NCBI GenBank assembly: GCA_018065305.1 | Contig: JAGHTO010000015.1 | Location: 62,001-126,000, forward strand | Length of the DNA: 64,000 nt | From: Candidatus Cacconaster scatequi | GTDB taxonomy: Bacteria > Bacteroidota > Bacteroidia > Bacteroidales > UBA932 | Direction of reading: 5' to 3' | Part shown: positions 29,286 through 37,851 of the stretch, piece by piece | Numbering within the stretch: position 1 is the stretch's first letter | Layout of the letters: the number at the start of each line of letters is the position of its first letter | Program-made: the position numbers and the translations under genes | The notes under the pieces: model-generated | Told to the model about the DNA's origin: nothing | The model's input: only the letters and a program-made list of their open reading frames with translations | Databases searched by the model: none

Positions 29286-31013
29286 CTATTGCTGTTCTTC
29301 CTGTTTTTTGTCGTATTCCTTAATCTGGGCCTCCAGTTCGGCAAGATCTCTCTTGGCCTGTTCGATCTCCTTGCGGAGATTCTCAAGCAGCGCTTCTGCG
29401 TTCTTGCTCTTCGCAAAGAATCCTATGTTGTTCTCCCAGGTGGCAATGTCCTGCTCTTTTCTGAGATATTTCTGGACAAGACGGTCTCTTTCCGATTTGA
29501 AGCCTTTTTCAGCCCGTGAAGCGTAACGCCCGGCGCTTTCACGGAACTGTGCGAATTTCTCATTCACTGCGTTTCTGAACTCGGCCTGGATGTTCTCTTT
29601 CTCCTTGATGGGGACGAAGCCGATGCTGTTCCATCTTTCCTGGAACTCCTTGAAGGCCTCCCTTGCGGATTCCTTGCCTTCCGCAACGAATTCGTTTATT
29701 TCAGCAATCAGTTCCTTCTTCTTCCTGAGATTCTCCGACTGTTCGGCATTCGAGCCTCCGCGGTGCGCGTCACGTCTGTTGTAGAATTCATCACAGGCGG
29801 CTCTGAAGCGCTTCCATATCTGTTCGGATTTCTTGCGGGTTACGGGCCCTATCTCCTTCCACTGGCGCTGGAGTTCAATCAGGGCATCGCTGGTGGCTTT
29901 CCAGTCCTCGCTGTCCTTGAGTGCCTCAGCCTTTTCGCAGAGTTCTATCTTTTTGGCGACGTTATCCTGCATCTTGTCCTTGAATTCGTTATAGAATTCG
30001 CGCTTGCGGGCGAAGAACTCGTCGCAGGCGGCGCGGAAACGGTCGTATACCTTCTGGTTTTCCTTCTTGGATGCGTAGCCGATGGTCTTCCATTCCTTCT
30101 GGATGTTCTCTATCTCCTTGGAGAGGGTGTTCCATACATTCGAATCCTTTATTTCTGTCTTGACAAACTCTTCGACTTTTTCGCAGAGGTTGCTCTTTGC
30201 CTCAAGATTCTCCTTCTCCTTGCCTTTCTGCTCCTCGAAATATGCCTGATGCTTCTTGTTGATTACGGAAGTGGCAGCTTTAAACCGTTCCCAAATCGAC
30301 TCCCTGTTGGCGGCATCTACCGGACCGATTTCCTTCCACTGCTCGTGAAGCTTCTGCAGTTCCCTGAAGGCTTCCACAACGTTCTCCCGCTGCGACAGCT
30401 CCTCCGCTTTCTTGCAGAGTTCCTCCTTGATTTCCAGATTCTTCTTGAAGTCGAGGTCGCGCATCTCGCGGTTCAGTTTCAGATAGTCGTAGAACATTTC
30501 CACATAGTGCTGGTATGTCTCGTACAGGTCTTTGACCTTGTTCTGGGCAACAGGGCCGACCTCTCTCCATTTGTTCTGGATCTCCCTGAAAAGAGGGAAG
30601 GTCTGGCTGACGTCCTCCTGCCTTTCCAAAAGGGCCTTCAGTTCCTCGATTATGGAGAGCTTGCTGTTGTAGTTCGCCTCCTTCTTGATTTCCTGTTCCT
30701 TCAGGAATGCATTCCTACGTTCCTTATATTGTGAGTAAAGTTCTTTGAACCCGCGCTCGATTTCTGCGAAGGGATCAAGTTCCCCTTCGGGAATTTCAGC
30801 GGCTCCCGAAGCGAGTTTTTCCCTGCGCAGAGTTTTGTAGAATGCGGCCTTGAGGGCTTCGGCATTCTTGTACTGCTGCTGCATGTCTTCGCTGTCGAGA
30901 AGTTCCTGGAAAATGTCTGTCAATTCCTTGAGACCCTTGTTTGAGTAGTCAATGGTCTCTTCCTGTTCTACAGATTGCTCCTGAGGGGCAATGGGGTTTA
31001 AGTCTTCACTCAT
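29286..31013 (-). CDS. DUF349 repeat protein
   Basis: 575 residues from MSEDLNP; the open frame runs to 31049 but the added 12 residues are not needed, and the -7 box at 31039-31046 would fall inside it. Five DUF349 repeats can be seen, each beginning with a W..[IV]G pattern such as KWREVGPV, QWKEIGPV, EWKTIGYA, QWKEIGPV and RWNSIGFV, followed by a charged helix. The C-terminus is a Glu/Lys-rich coiled coil. It is soluble, and the biochemical role of this family is unclear. It is cotranscribed with yidC. Confidence 0.88.
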   Translation of the reverse strand: MSEDLNPIAPQEQSVEQEETIDYSNKGLKELTDIFQELLDSEDMQQQYKNAEALKAAFYKTLRREKLASGAAEIPEGELDPFAEIERGFKELYSQYKERRNAFLKEQEIKKEANYNSKLSIIEELKALLERQEDVSQTFPLFREIQNKWREVGPVAQNKVKDLYETYQHYVEMFYDYLKLNREMRDLDFKKNLEIKEELCKKAEELSQRENVVEAFRELQKLHEQWKEIGPVDAANRESIWERFKAATSVINKKHQAYFEEQKGKEKENLEAKSNLCEKVEEFVKTEIKDSNVWNTLSKEIENIQKEWKTIGYASKKENQKVYDRFRAACDEFFARKREFYNEFKDKMQDNVAKKIELCEKAEALKDSEDWKATSDALIELQRQWKEIGPVTRKKSEQIWKRFRAACDEFYNRRDAHRGGSNAEQSENLRKKKELIAEINEFVAEGKESAREAFKEFQERWNSIGFVPIKEKENIQAEFRNAVNEKFAQFRESAGRYASRAEKGFKSERDRLVQKYLRKEQDIATWENNIGFFAKSKNAEALLENLRKEIEQAKRDLAELEAQIKEYDKKQEEQQ

Positions 31014-31038
31014 GGTTTTAAAAAGTTTATATTGTCCA

Positions 31039-31046
31039 CAAATATA
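31039..31046 (-). promoter_or_regulatory. Putative -7 box of the DUF349-yidC-yggS operon
   Basis: TATATTTG on the minus strand fits TAnnTTTG, 25 bp before the ATG at 31013. Confidence 0.4.
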
Positions 31047-31067
31047 CAATTTTTAAATAAAATTGCG

Positions 31068-31075
31068 TAATTTTG
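31068..31075 (+). promoter_or_regulatory. Putative -7 box of the rhamnose operon
   Basis: TAATTTTG fits TAnnTTTG, 23 bp before the rhaB ATG. The 85-bp divergent region is AT-rich and shows no clear AraC-type operator repeats. Confidence 0.45.
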
Positions 31076-31098
31076 AGAATCATTAACCCCTGTTGAGG

Positions 31099-32487
31099 AT
31101 GAGATACTATATTGCAATTGATTTGGGAGCCACCAGCGGAAGGGTGATTCTCGCTTCCTGCTCCGGCTCCGGAAACCTGAATCTTGAGACGCTTCACAGA
31201 TTCCCGACACCTCTCGTCGAAAAGGAGGGGCTTTATTATTGGGACATTGATTCCATTTTCAGCGGAATCATTGAAGGACTGAAGGCCGCCGGCTCCAGAA
31301 ACATTGAAATAGAGTCGATAGGCATCGATACCTGGGGTGTCGATTTCGGTCTGGTCGGCGGTGACGGAAAGCTTACAGCTCTTCCGCGTTCCTATCGCGA
31401 CCCCTATTCTTTCCGTGCGATGGAGGAGTTTCTGGAAAAGATGCCGAGAAGGGAACTGTACGACCGAACGGGGATTCAGCTAATGAACTTCAATTCCGTT
31501 TTCCAGCTCTATGCCCAGTCTCAGTCCGGTGAGTTGGACAATGTGGACACGATACTCTTTATGCCCGACTTGCTGTCATATATGTTAACCGGGGAGAAGG
31601 TCTGTGAATATACGATTCTGAGCACCTCCGCAGTGATGAATCCCCGTACGAAGGAGTTGGACGGCTCCATTCTCGCCCTGTGCGGATTGGAACCTTCCGT
31701 TTTCGCGCCTCTCGTCTATCCCGGTGCCGTAATCGGGAAACTCAAGCCGGAGATTGCCGGAATAACAGGGCTCGGAGCAGTTCCTGTCAAGGCGGTGGCG
31801 GGGCACGACACGGCTTCTGCCGTGGCCGCCGTTCCGGCGACAGCTGAAAATTTCGCATATCTCAGCAGCGGAACCTGGTCCCTTATGGGGATAGAAACGG
31901 ACCGTCCTATAATCGATGACAGGATGTTCCGGATGAATTATACCAATGAAGGCGGAGTGGGAGGGACAATCACCCTTCTGAAGAATATCACCGGAATGTG
32001 GCTCCTCGAACAGTGTCTGGCAAAATGGAAGGGGGAGGGGCGCACCTATTCCTATGACGAGGTCAGGGAGATGGCCGCTTCATCGTCCCCGGCCGGATTC
32101 GTCATCGACCCCGATGCCCAGGAATTCGCATCCCCCACGGATATGCCGGACGCAATCCGCAGATGGTGCGTATCTCACGGATATGCCACCCCGACCGACG
32201 ATGCTTCTCTGGTCAGGCTGATTTACGATTCCCTCGCGTCGAAATATGCGGAGACGTTCCGGGCTCTGGAGAAGATTGCGGGACATCCGATAGAGGTACT
32301 GCATATAATCGGTGGCGGCTCCCAGAATACTCTTCTCAATCAGATGACTGCCGATGCCTGTGGCGTCAAGGTCATTGCTGGTCCGGCGGAAGGGACAGCT
32401 CTCGGCAATGTGATGGTGCAGGCCGGCCTTTCGAGGGAGCAGATAGCGGGTAACATAGAAATCAAAACATACACACCAAATGAGTAA
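31099..32487 (+). CDS. rhaB: Rhamnulokinase
   Basis: FGGY-family sugar kinase of about 462 residues that phosphorylates L-rhamnulose at O-1 with ATP. The N-terminal phosphate motif IAIDLGATSGR, the GIDTWGVDFGLV stretch typical of rhamnulokinase, the GHDTASAVAAVPA segment and the late HIIGGGSQN motif are present. The ATG at 31099 is chosen; a TTG two codons earlier is possible. It overlaps rhaI by 8 bp. The run rhaB-rhaI-rhaD makes it first in a rhamnose catabolic operon. Confidence 0.95.
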   Translation: MRYYIAIDLGATSGRVILASCSGSGNLNLETLHRFPTPLVEKEGLYYWDIDSIFSGIIEGLKAAGSRNIEIESIGIDTWGVDFGLVGGDGKLTALPRSYRDPYSFRAMEEFLEKMPRRELYDRTGIQLMNFNSVFQLYAQSQSGELDNVDTILFMPDLLSYMLTGEKVCEYTILSTSAVMNPRTKELDGSILALCGLEPSVFAPLVYPGAVIGKLKPEIAGITGLGAVPVKAVAGHDTASAVAAVPATAENFAYLSSGTWSLMGIETDRPIIDDRMFRMNYTNEGGVGGTITLLKNITGMWLLEQCLAKWKGEGRTYSYDEVREMAASSSPAGFVIDPDAQEFASPTDMPDAIRRWCVSHGYATPTDDASLVRLIYDSLASKYAETFRALEKIAGHPIEVLHIIGGGSQNTLLNQMTADACGVKVIAGPAEGTALGNVMVQAGLSREQIAGNIEIKTYTPNE

Positions 32488-33718
32488 GGCATACGACATA
32501 GCGCGTGAACGCTACGCGAAGTTCGGTATAGACACCGAGTCTGTGATAGGACAGATGAATGATTTTCACCTTTCAATGCATTGCTGGCAGGCCGATGATG
32601 TTTCGGGATTCGAAAGCGCAGGAGACCTGACGGGCGGAATACAGGCTACCGGAAATTATCCCGGCAAGGCCCGCAACGTCGACGAGCTCCGTTCCGACAT
32701 TCTGATGGCGAAGAGCCTCATTCCCGGCACGCATCGTCTAAACCTCCACGAGATCTACGGGGAATTCGGAGGCCAGAAGGTCGACAGGAATGAAGTGGGA
32801 GTGGAACATTTCAGAGGTTGGATTGAATGGGGCCGCGAAAACAACACCAAGCTTGATTTCAATTCGACGTCATTCTCCCATCCGAAGAGCGGGAATCTTT
32901 CTCTCGCCAACCCCGACAAGGCAATCCGTGATTTCTGGATTGAGCACACCCGCCGTTGTCGTGACATTGCCGACGCAATCGGACAGGCTCAGGAGGACCC
33001 CTGCATAATGAATGTCTGGGTCCACGACGGCTGCAAGGATATGAGCGTAAACCACTATCTCTACCGCTACCTGCTGAAGGATTCTCTCGACAAGATATTC
33101 ATCGAACACAAGAGCAATATGAAAGACTGCATCGAAGGCAAAGTCTTCGGAATCGGTCTCGAGAGCTTCACTGTCGGCAGCCACGATTTCTACACGGCAT
33201 ACGCTGCTGCCAACGGCAAGATTCCGACGATTGACACGGGGCATTATCATCCTACGGAGAGTCCTGCGGACAAGGTTTCCGCATTGCTGAATTTCGTTCC
33301 TGAAATAATGCTTCACGTCAGCCGTCCCGTCCGTTGGGATTCGGACCATGTCACTCTCAAGGATGATCCCACGCAGGATCTTTTCTTCGAGATTGTCCGT
33401 GCCGGTGCTCTTGACCGCGTCCATTACGGTCTTGATTATTTCGATGGGGCCATCAACAGGGTGGGGGCTTACGTGATTGGAAGTCGTGCGGCACAGAAAT
33501 GTATGATTTGCGCATTGCTGGAGCCGGTGGAACTCATCCGGCAGTACGAACTTGAAGGTGAGACTTACAAGGTACTCACGCTCCTCGAAGAGTTCAAGGC
33601 CATGCCTTGGGGCGACGTCTATGACGAGTTCTGTGAGAGAGCCGGTGTCCCTAGGGGAACCGCATATATGGCAGAGATTGACAGATATACAAAAGAAGTT
33701 GTTTCAAAGAGATGTTAA
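32480..33718 (+). CDS. rhaA: L-rhamnose isomerase
   Basis: 412 residues, close to the usual 415-420. It converts L-rhamnose to L-rhamnulose using a divalent metal. Typical stretches are MNDFHLSMHCWQADDVSGFE near the start, GTHRLNLHEIYGEF, and HVSRPVRWDSDHV with the metal-binding His and Asp. It is cytosolic. It overlaps both rhaB (8 bp) and rhaD (7 bp), so production of the three enzymes is likely coupled. Confidence 0.95.
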   Translation: MSKAYDIARERYAKFGIDTESVIGQMNDFHLSMHCWQADDVSGFESAGDLTGGIQATGNYPGKARNVDELRSDILMAKSLIPGTHRLNLHEIYGEFGGQKVDRNEVGVEHFRGWIEWGRENNTKLDFNSTSFSHPKSGNLSLANPDKAIRDFWIEHTRRCRDIADAIGQAQEDPCIMNVWVHDGCKDMSVNHYLYRYLLKDSLDKIFIEHKSNMKDCIEGKVFGIGLESFTVGSHDFYTAYAAANGKIPTIDTGHYHPTESPADKVSALLNFVPEIMLHVSRPVRWDSDHVTLKDDPTQDLFFEIVRAGALDRVHYGLDYFDGAINRVGAYVIGSRAAQKCMICALLEPVELIRQYELEGETYKVLTLLEEFKAMPWGDVYDEFCERAGVPRGTAYMAEIDRYTKEVVSKRC

Positions 33719-34494
33719 AGGAAATAGAACAGGTGGCGGAGGTGGCGGGCTATCTCTGGCAGAAAGGATGGGCCGAGCGCAACGGCGGAAATATAACAGT
33801 CAACATAACGGGTTCAGTAGGTCCGGACATCAGAAAGGCCGCGGCCATTGCCGGACCTTTTGAAATCGGTCTGACTCTCCCTGAAATCAAGGGATGCTAT
33901 TTTTATTGCAAGGGTACAGGCAAGCGCATGCGCGATCTTGCCCGCGACCCGATGGACAACGGCTCGATAATCAGGATAACGGATGATTGCGCGCATTATG
34001 AGATAGTTGCCGACAGGCCGGTGATGCCGACTTCCGAGCTTCCTTCCCATCTTGCAGTCCACGCGCATCTGATTGCGAAGGGTTCTCCTTACAAGGCCTC
34101 GCTGCATACTCATCCCATCGAACTCGTGGCTCTGACTCATTGCAAGAAGTGGTTGGAGAAGGATGCCGCCACAAGGATGCTCTGGTCGATGATTCCGGAG
34201 ACCAAGGCTTTCTGTCCCCGCGGTGTCGGCGTCGTGCCTTATCAGATGCCCGGAAGTGTGACTCTGAGCAATGCGACCATCAAGGCGCTTGACGATGACT
34301 ATGACGTGGTGATGTGGGAGAAGCACGGTGTTTTCGCCGTCGATGTCGACATTATGAGCGCCTTCGACCAGGTCGACGTGCTGAACAAGTCGGCGCTTAT
34401 CTATATCGCATCCCGCAATATGGGTTTCGAGCCGGAGGGAATGACGGACGCCCAGATGAAGGAGATGTCCGAGGCGTTCCATCTGCCGAAGTAA
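33712..34494 (+). CDS. rhaD: Rhamnulose-1-phosphate aldolase
   Basis: Class II zinc aldolase of 260 residues that splits L-rhamnulose-1-phosphate into dihydroxyacetone phosphate and L-lactaldehyde. RNGGNIT near the start and the zinc site SLHTHPIELVALTH, followed by a late WEKHGVF His, are diagnostic for this family. It is the last gene of the rhamnose operon. There is no lactaldehyde reductase, rhamnose permease or regulator nearby. A 49-bp gap separates it from the convergent ABC transporter gene. Confidence 0.95.
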   Translation: MLKEIEQVAEVAGYLWQKGWAERNGGNITVNITGSVGPDIRKAAAIAGPFEIGLTLPEIKGCYFYCKGTGKRMRDLARDPMDNGSIIRITDDCAHYEIVADRPVMPTSELPSHLAVHAHLIAKGSPYKASLHTHPIELVALTHCKKWLEKDAATRMLWSMIPETKAFCPRGVGVVPYQMPGSVTLSNATIKALDDDYDVVMWEKHGVFAVDVDIMSAFDQVDVLNKSALIYIASRNMGFEPEGMTDAQMKEMSEAFHLPK

Positions 34495-34543
34495 ATGACG
34501 TTTGCCCTTTTGCGACGGGTAGTTGCTGTGGATGGATTCCAAA

Positions 34544-36172
34544 TCAGTCGAGCCGGAGAATTTCATCGGCATAGTTGAGAGCACATTCCCTGTGGGTAAT
34601 CATCAGTATCGTTTTGTGCCCTCTATATTCCGAAGCCAGGCGCTCAAGAAAGATTGCCTCTGTGGCGGAATCCAGAGCTGAGGTGGTCTCGTCGAGAATC
34701 AAGACTGTTCCGGGATGCAGAAGGGCGCGGGCAATGGCAATTCTCTGGGCCTGGCCTTCGCTGAGACAGGAACCTCTCTCACCGCAGAGGGTGTCAAGTC
34801 CGTCAGGGAGGTTATACACAAAATCGGCCGCGGCAATGTGCAGGGCTTGTCTTATCCTATCATCGTCCGCTTTATGATCCGCGAGGATGAGATTTTCACG
34901 CACGGTACCGCTCAGAAGGCTTCCTCCCTGTGGAACGTACATGAAATTGCCTATAGCGGCCTTGAAAGACTGGCCGTCGGCAAGTTCAAAGGAGACATTA
35001 CCTTTACCGGGACGCAGCAATCCCATTGACAATCGGGCGAGAGTGCTTTTCCCTCTACCGGTGCTGCCCATTATCACGGTAATTGTGCCGGCCTTGAATG
35101 TATGGGAGAAGCCGTCGAAAACGGGAATACCTTTCCCGGGGTATGAAAAACTGATATTGTCAAACACAAGCGAAGGCGCCTCGTCAAGAACGGGGCCATC
35201 GGTGAGTGCAAGAGCCGGAAGTGACTCCAGCTCGGAGAGCCTCTCTTCGGAACTCATTGCCTGGATGAAGGCCGGGATGTGCCTCGACAGGTCTGCAAGA
35301 GGTTTCTGCACTTGACCCACCAACTGCAGGAAGGCGGTCATCATACCATAAGTCACTATTCCGTCCCGAATGCCGAAGATACCCCATAGAAAAGCAGTGG
35401 TGTATCCCGCCATAAAGCCGAAACCGATAAATCCTCTGGCTATGGAAGTGTAGTTCAGCCTCTTGATATACGTTGCCTTCAGATTGTCCAGAATTGAAGA
35501 GAACCTTTCCTTAACCCTGTCGAAACCGGACAGAGACAATGCCATCGCCCTGTTCTGAAGGCTTTCCTGAACGTGTTCCAGACTTTCGCTGTCCTGCTTT
35601 CTTATGCTGTCCGTCAGTCGGCGTTGCGTTTTGTAGAACATCTTGGAGCCCAGCAGGCCGAGCAGCATCAGGATAATCAGCAGAGTAAGCAGGCCCGGCG
35701 CCATCATCACAAGGAAGACGGAGGCGGCGATGAGTTGGCAGACAGTCACTATTATGTTGGGGATACGTGTGCACACGAGCTCTACCATCACGCGGATGTC
35801 CTCCTGGATGCGGTTCATTACATCTGCGCTGTGGAATTCCTCCGGCACGTCCCAGCTGCTGCCCATCACGTGGGAGAAGGTGCGGAGCCGCAGGGCGTTG
35901 GTCGCCTTGATTTGTGTGAGATTTTCCCAATAAGAACTCGCCACATTGCAGGCAATGCGCAGAAGCACAATCAGAATCATCAGCCACACATAGTCTTCTA
36001 GAGTTTTGTCAATAACCCCCGTGGCAATGTCAACGAGGCACTTGGATACCCACACGAACACGATGGATGCCGCTACGTTCACAAGACCTGTCAGCACGCA
36101 GAGCGCCACGTGCCACCGGAACGGCCTGTACACCGCCGCCATTCCCCTTATGCTGCTTCTGAAATCTTTCAC
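34544..36172 (-). CDS. ABC transporter, fused permease and ATPase
   Basis: 542 residues. Six predicted TM helices lie in residues 15-300, then the ATPase: Walker A GSTGRGKST (369-377), Q-loop near YVPQGG, signature LSEGQ (470-474), Walker B LILDE (491-495) and H-loop MITHR. This is the homodimeric type I exporter layout. There is no N-terminal C39 peptidase. It follows a PqqD-like gene by 12 bp, with a peptidase and a kinase-like gene upstream, which suggests export of a processed peptide or lipid-linked product. Substrate is not identifiable from the sequence. Confidence 0.9.
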   Translation of the reverse strand: MKDFRSSIRGMAAVYRPFRWHVALCVLTGLVNVAASIVFVWVSKCLVDIATGVIDKTLEDYVWLMILIVLLRIACNVASSYWENLTQIKATNALRLRTFSHVMGSSWDVPEEFHSADVMNRIQEDIRVMVELVCTRIPNIIVTVCQLIAASVFLVMMAPGLLTLLIILMLLGLLGSKMFYKTQRRLTDSIRKQDSESLEHVQESLQNRAMALSLSGFDRVKERFSSILDNLKATYIKRLNYTSIARGFIGFGFMAGYTTAFLWGIFGIRDGIVTYGMMTAFLQLVGQVQKPLADLSRHIPAFIQAMSSEERLSELESLPALALTDGPVLDEAPSLVFDNISFSYPGKGIPVFDGFSHTFKAGTITVIMGSTGRGKSTLARLSMGLLRPGKGNVSFELADGQSFKAAIGNFMYVPQGGSLLSGTVRENLILADHKADDDRIRQALHIAAADFVYNLPDGLDTLCGERGSCLSEGQAQRIAIARALLHPGTVLILDETTSALDSATEAIFLERLASEYRGHKTILMITHRECALNYADEILRLD

Positions 36173-36184
36173 TGCTGTGGGAGA

Positions 36185-36454
36185 TTATTCTTCAATGAGT
36201 CCGGCTTCCGCCCAGGACCGGGCCAGCCTGGCCGCATCCGCACCGGCAACTTCCCCGTCCACTTCATATTTTTCGAGCAGCAGCTGCTTGATATCTTCTA
36301 CTGTAAATTCTTTTCCTGACAGAGCCTCCCAAAGATAAGCTGCGGTGTCGTTGAAAGAGATCATTTTGTTGAAGTTGACGAGGCTGCTGCCTTCCGCAAC
36401 CACGATATGCTCCCTTCCGAGCTTGCGCATTTTGAATCCTTCCCTAATCTTCAT
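36185..36454 (-). CDS. PqqD-like protein (RiPP recognition element)
   Basis: 89 residues. The pattern is two or three short strands, NFNKMISFNDTAAYLWEAL, then helices containing FTVEDIKQLLLEKYEVDGE and a final AEAGLIEE. It matches the winged-helix PqqD/RRE family, whose members bind leader peptides of ribosomally made peptides and present them to modifying enzymes. The start at 36454 overlaps the peptidase stop by about 10 bp; an internal ATG (MRKLG) is also possible. No radical-SAM, cyclase or lanthipeptide enzyme is adjacent, so the partner may be the kinase-like or peptidase protein. Confidence 0.82.
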   Translation of the reverse strand: MKIREGFKMRKLGREHIVVAEGSSLVNFNKMISFNDTAAYLWEALSGKEFTVEDIKQLLLEKYEVDGEVAGADAARLARSWAEAGLIEE

Positions 36455-36896
36455 CTTTCATTATGATTTTATGTATGGTTCTTCTATACAATGCCAGAAT
36501 ACAACGTCTGACAAACGGAGGCAATTGTCTCCAGAGATAAGCACTCCCCGGAACACGTTTCCGGCCCGACGACCCCACGATTGCCATCACTTTCCCAAGG
36601 ATATCCTTCACACCGACTTTTTCTGTTCCGCTGACGTTCCCGTCACCTCTCAACGTCACCTCCTCCTCTTTTACTGCAACTATGCGGTGCAGGACATAAT
36701 TGCCGGGGCTTCTCCGGGCCAGTACAATGTCTCCTGGCTGGAGAGAATTGCAGGCTTTTTTCCTTAGTATCACGCTGTCCCTGCCGCCTACGATGAACGG
36801 CAGCATACTTGTGCCTTTTGTCATCAACTCCACGTCCCTGCCTTCGGCAAGAAGGGCTGCAACTTCCTCAAGAAGGATTTCATTCGGAAAAGTCAT
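36444..36896 (-). CDS. S24/S26-family signal-peptidase-like protein (Ser/His type)
   Basis: 150 residues from the ATG at 36896, chosen because it overlaps the kinase stop as ATGA; the longer open frame to 37172 is antisense noise inside the kinase gene. Nucleophile Ser30 is in KGTSMLPFI. The general-base position is His70 in YVLHRIVAV rather than Lys, as in SipW/ER-type signal peptidases. The RGDGN motif at 83-87 is also typical. There is no N-terminal TM anchor; only a basic amphipathic C-terminus (RRCILALYRRTIHKII) could touch the membrane. This points to a dedicated processing peptidase rather than the general one. Confidence 0.8.
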   Translation of the reverse strand: MTFPNEILLEEVAALLAEGRDVELMTKGTSMLPFIVGGRDSVILRKKACNSLQPGDIVLARRSPGNYVLHRIVAVKEEEVTLRGDGNVSGTEKVGVKDILGKVMAIVGSSGRKRVPGSAYLWRQLPPFVRRCILALYRRTIHKIIMKDED

Positions 36897-37795
36897 CTGC
36901 ATACGGCTTCGTGGCATACTTGAGCCGCTTCTGCATCTGGGCGGCAGTCCAGGACAAAACAGGGTTGGGACAGGGCTATGGCCGATATGGTATCGTGAAG
37001 GCCGTCCGCCATCGAGGTGATGCCACGGAATCCGGAACTGGAAGCCGAAATCAGAGCGTATGCCTCCAAGGCCGAAAGAGGAGTGGCAGCATTGGTGGGC
37101 GAGCGGCGTATCTGCACCATGGCGCCCAGAGGCGCGCTGGCATTGCGGTAACAGGGAGTTTTGCCGCTCCATGGTGAGCCGTACACCGTCACGGAACCAT
37201 CTTTGTCCACTCGGACTATGGGGTTGTCATCGTTGAGGAGTTCGCTCCCGGAAATGTTTTCCAGCCACATTCGGCTGTGTGTGCTCTTGCCGGTACCGCT
37301 TTCCGCGAGGAACATATATGCCCGGCCGGAATTGACAGTTACAGAGGAATGCATCTCCAGCGTCATCATCCCGGCCGTGCTGAAAGCGAACATCAGCATT
37401 GTGGCGTTGTCGATGGCGAAGCGCCCTGCATTCAGGCCGGCAAATTCCAGCGCCCCCGACTTGAAATCATCGCTGATGCGAAGGCTCGCCACCTTGGGAC
37501 TTCTGCCGTTCACAGCGAATTCAAGATAAAATCCGTCCGTATCCTTGTAAAAATCCGTCTGAGTCTCTTCCGGACTGTTGACGCCCACGAAAAGGGCCTC
37601 CATCCCGGAGGTATCAGCGGCGCTCCAAGATGAGGCTTCATGAACGTACAGGGTGAATATCGGCATCCCGTCATTGTCCCCGATAGTTGGAGCCACGAAC
37701 GGGCCATAGTTTGCCTTCATCCTTTCCCATAAGGGGGATGCGTCATCCATTACGATGGAGAAACGGTGGCCGGCAACGATGAAATCCTTACGCAT
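36893..37795 (-). CDS. HPr kinase/phosphorylase-like P-loop protein
   Basis: 300 residues. P-loop ESGTGKST at 165-172 followed by HSRMWLENI, then LLNDDNPI (187-194), the arrangement of HprK C-terminal domains. The N-terminal 150 residues are beta-rich and unlike bacterial HprK regulators. Such HprK-like proteins recur in peptide biosynthesis clusters (for example some lasso peptide loci), where they phosphorylate the precursor or product. Here the gene heads a four-gene overlapping set with an S26 peptidase, a PqqD-like protein and an ABC exporter. HPr itself is unlikely as substrate. Target unknown. Confidence 0.75.
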   Translation of the reverse strand: MRKDFIVAGHRFSIVMDDASPLWERMKANYGPFVAPTIGDNDGMPIFTLYVHEASSWSAADTSGMEALFVGVNSPEETQTDFYKDTDGFYLEFAVNGRSPKVASLRISDDFKSGALEFAGLNAGRFAIDNATMLMFAFSTAGMMTLEMHSSVTVNSGRAYMFLAESGTGKSTHSRMWLENISGSELLNDDNPIVRVDKDGSVTVYGSPWSGKTPCYRNASAPLGAMVQIRRSPTNAATPLSALEAYALISASSSGFRGITSMADGLHDTISAIALSQPCFVLDCRPDAEAAQVCHEAVCR

Positions 37796-37832
37796 GATTC
37801 GACGATACTTCCGTTTCTTTTCAGATTTTTAA

Positions 37833-37840
37833 CAAAAATA
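37833..37840 (-). promoter_or_regulatory. Putative -7 box of the kinase/peptidase/PqqD/ABC cassette
   Basis: TATTTTTG on the minus strand fits TAnnTTTG, 37 bp upstream of the kinase start at 37795. It lies just after the stop of a possible 22-codon ORF. Confidence 0.4.
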
Positions 37841-37851
37841 CACTTTTCCCT

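Noticed and set aside
29763-30734. 323-codon plus-strand open frame rich in Leu, Val and Phe
   Set aside because: Antisense to the Glu/Lys-rich DUF349 repeats, which automatically gives hydrophobic complement codons; not a membrane protein.
29286-31013. Five repeated blocks as a possible DNA repeat array
   Set aside because: The repetition is at protein level (DUF349 repeats); the nucleotide sequences have diverged and are not direct DNA repeats.
36897-37172. N-terminal extension of the S26 peptidase frame
   Set aside because: The extra 92 codons are the out-of-frame copy of the kinase gene; the ATGA overlap at 36896 gives a normal peptidase N-terminus.
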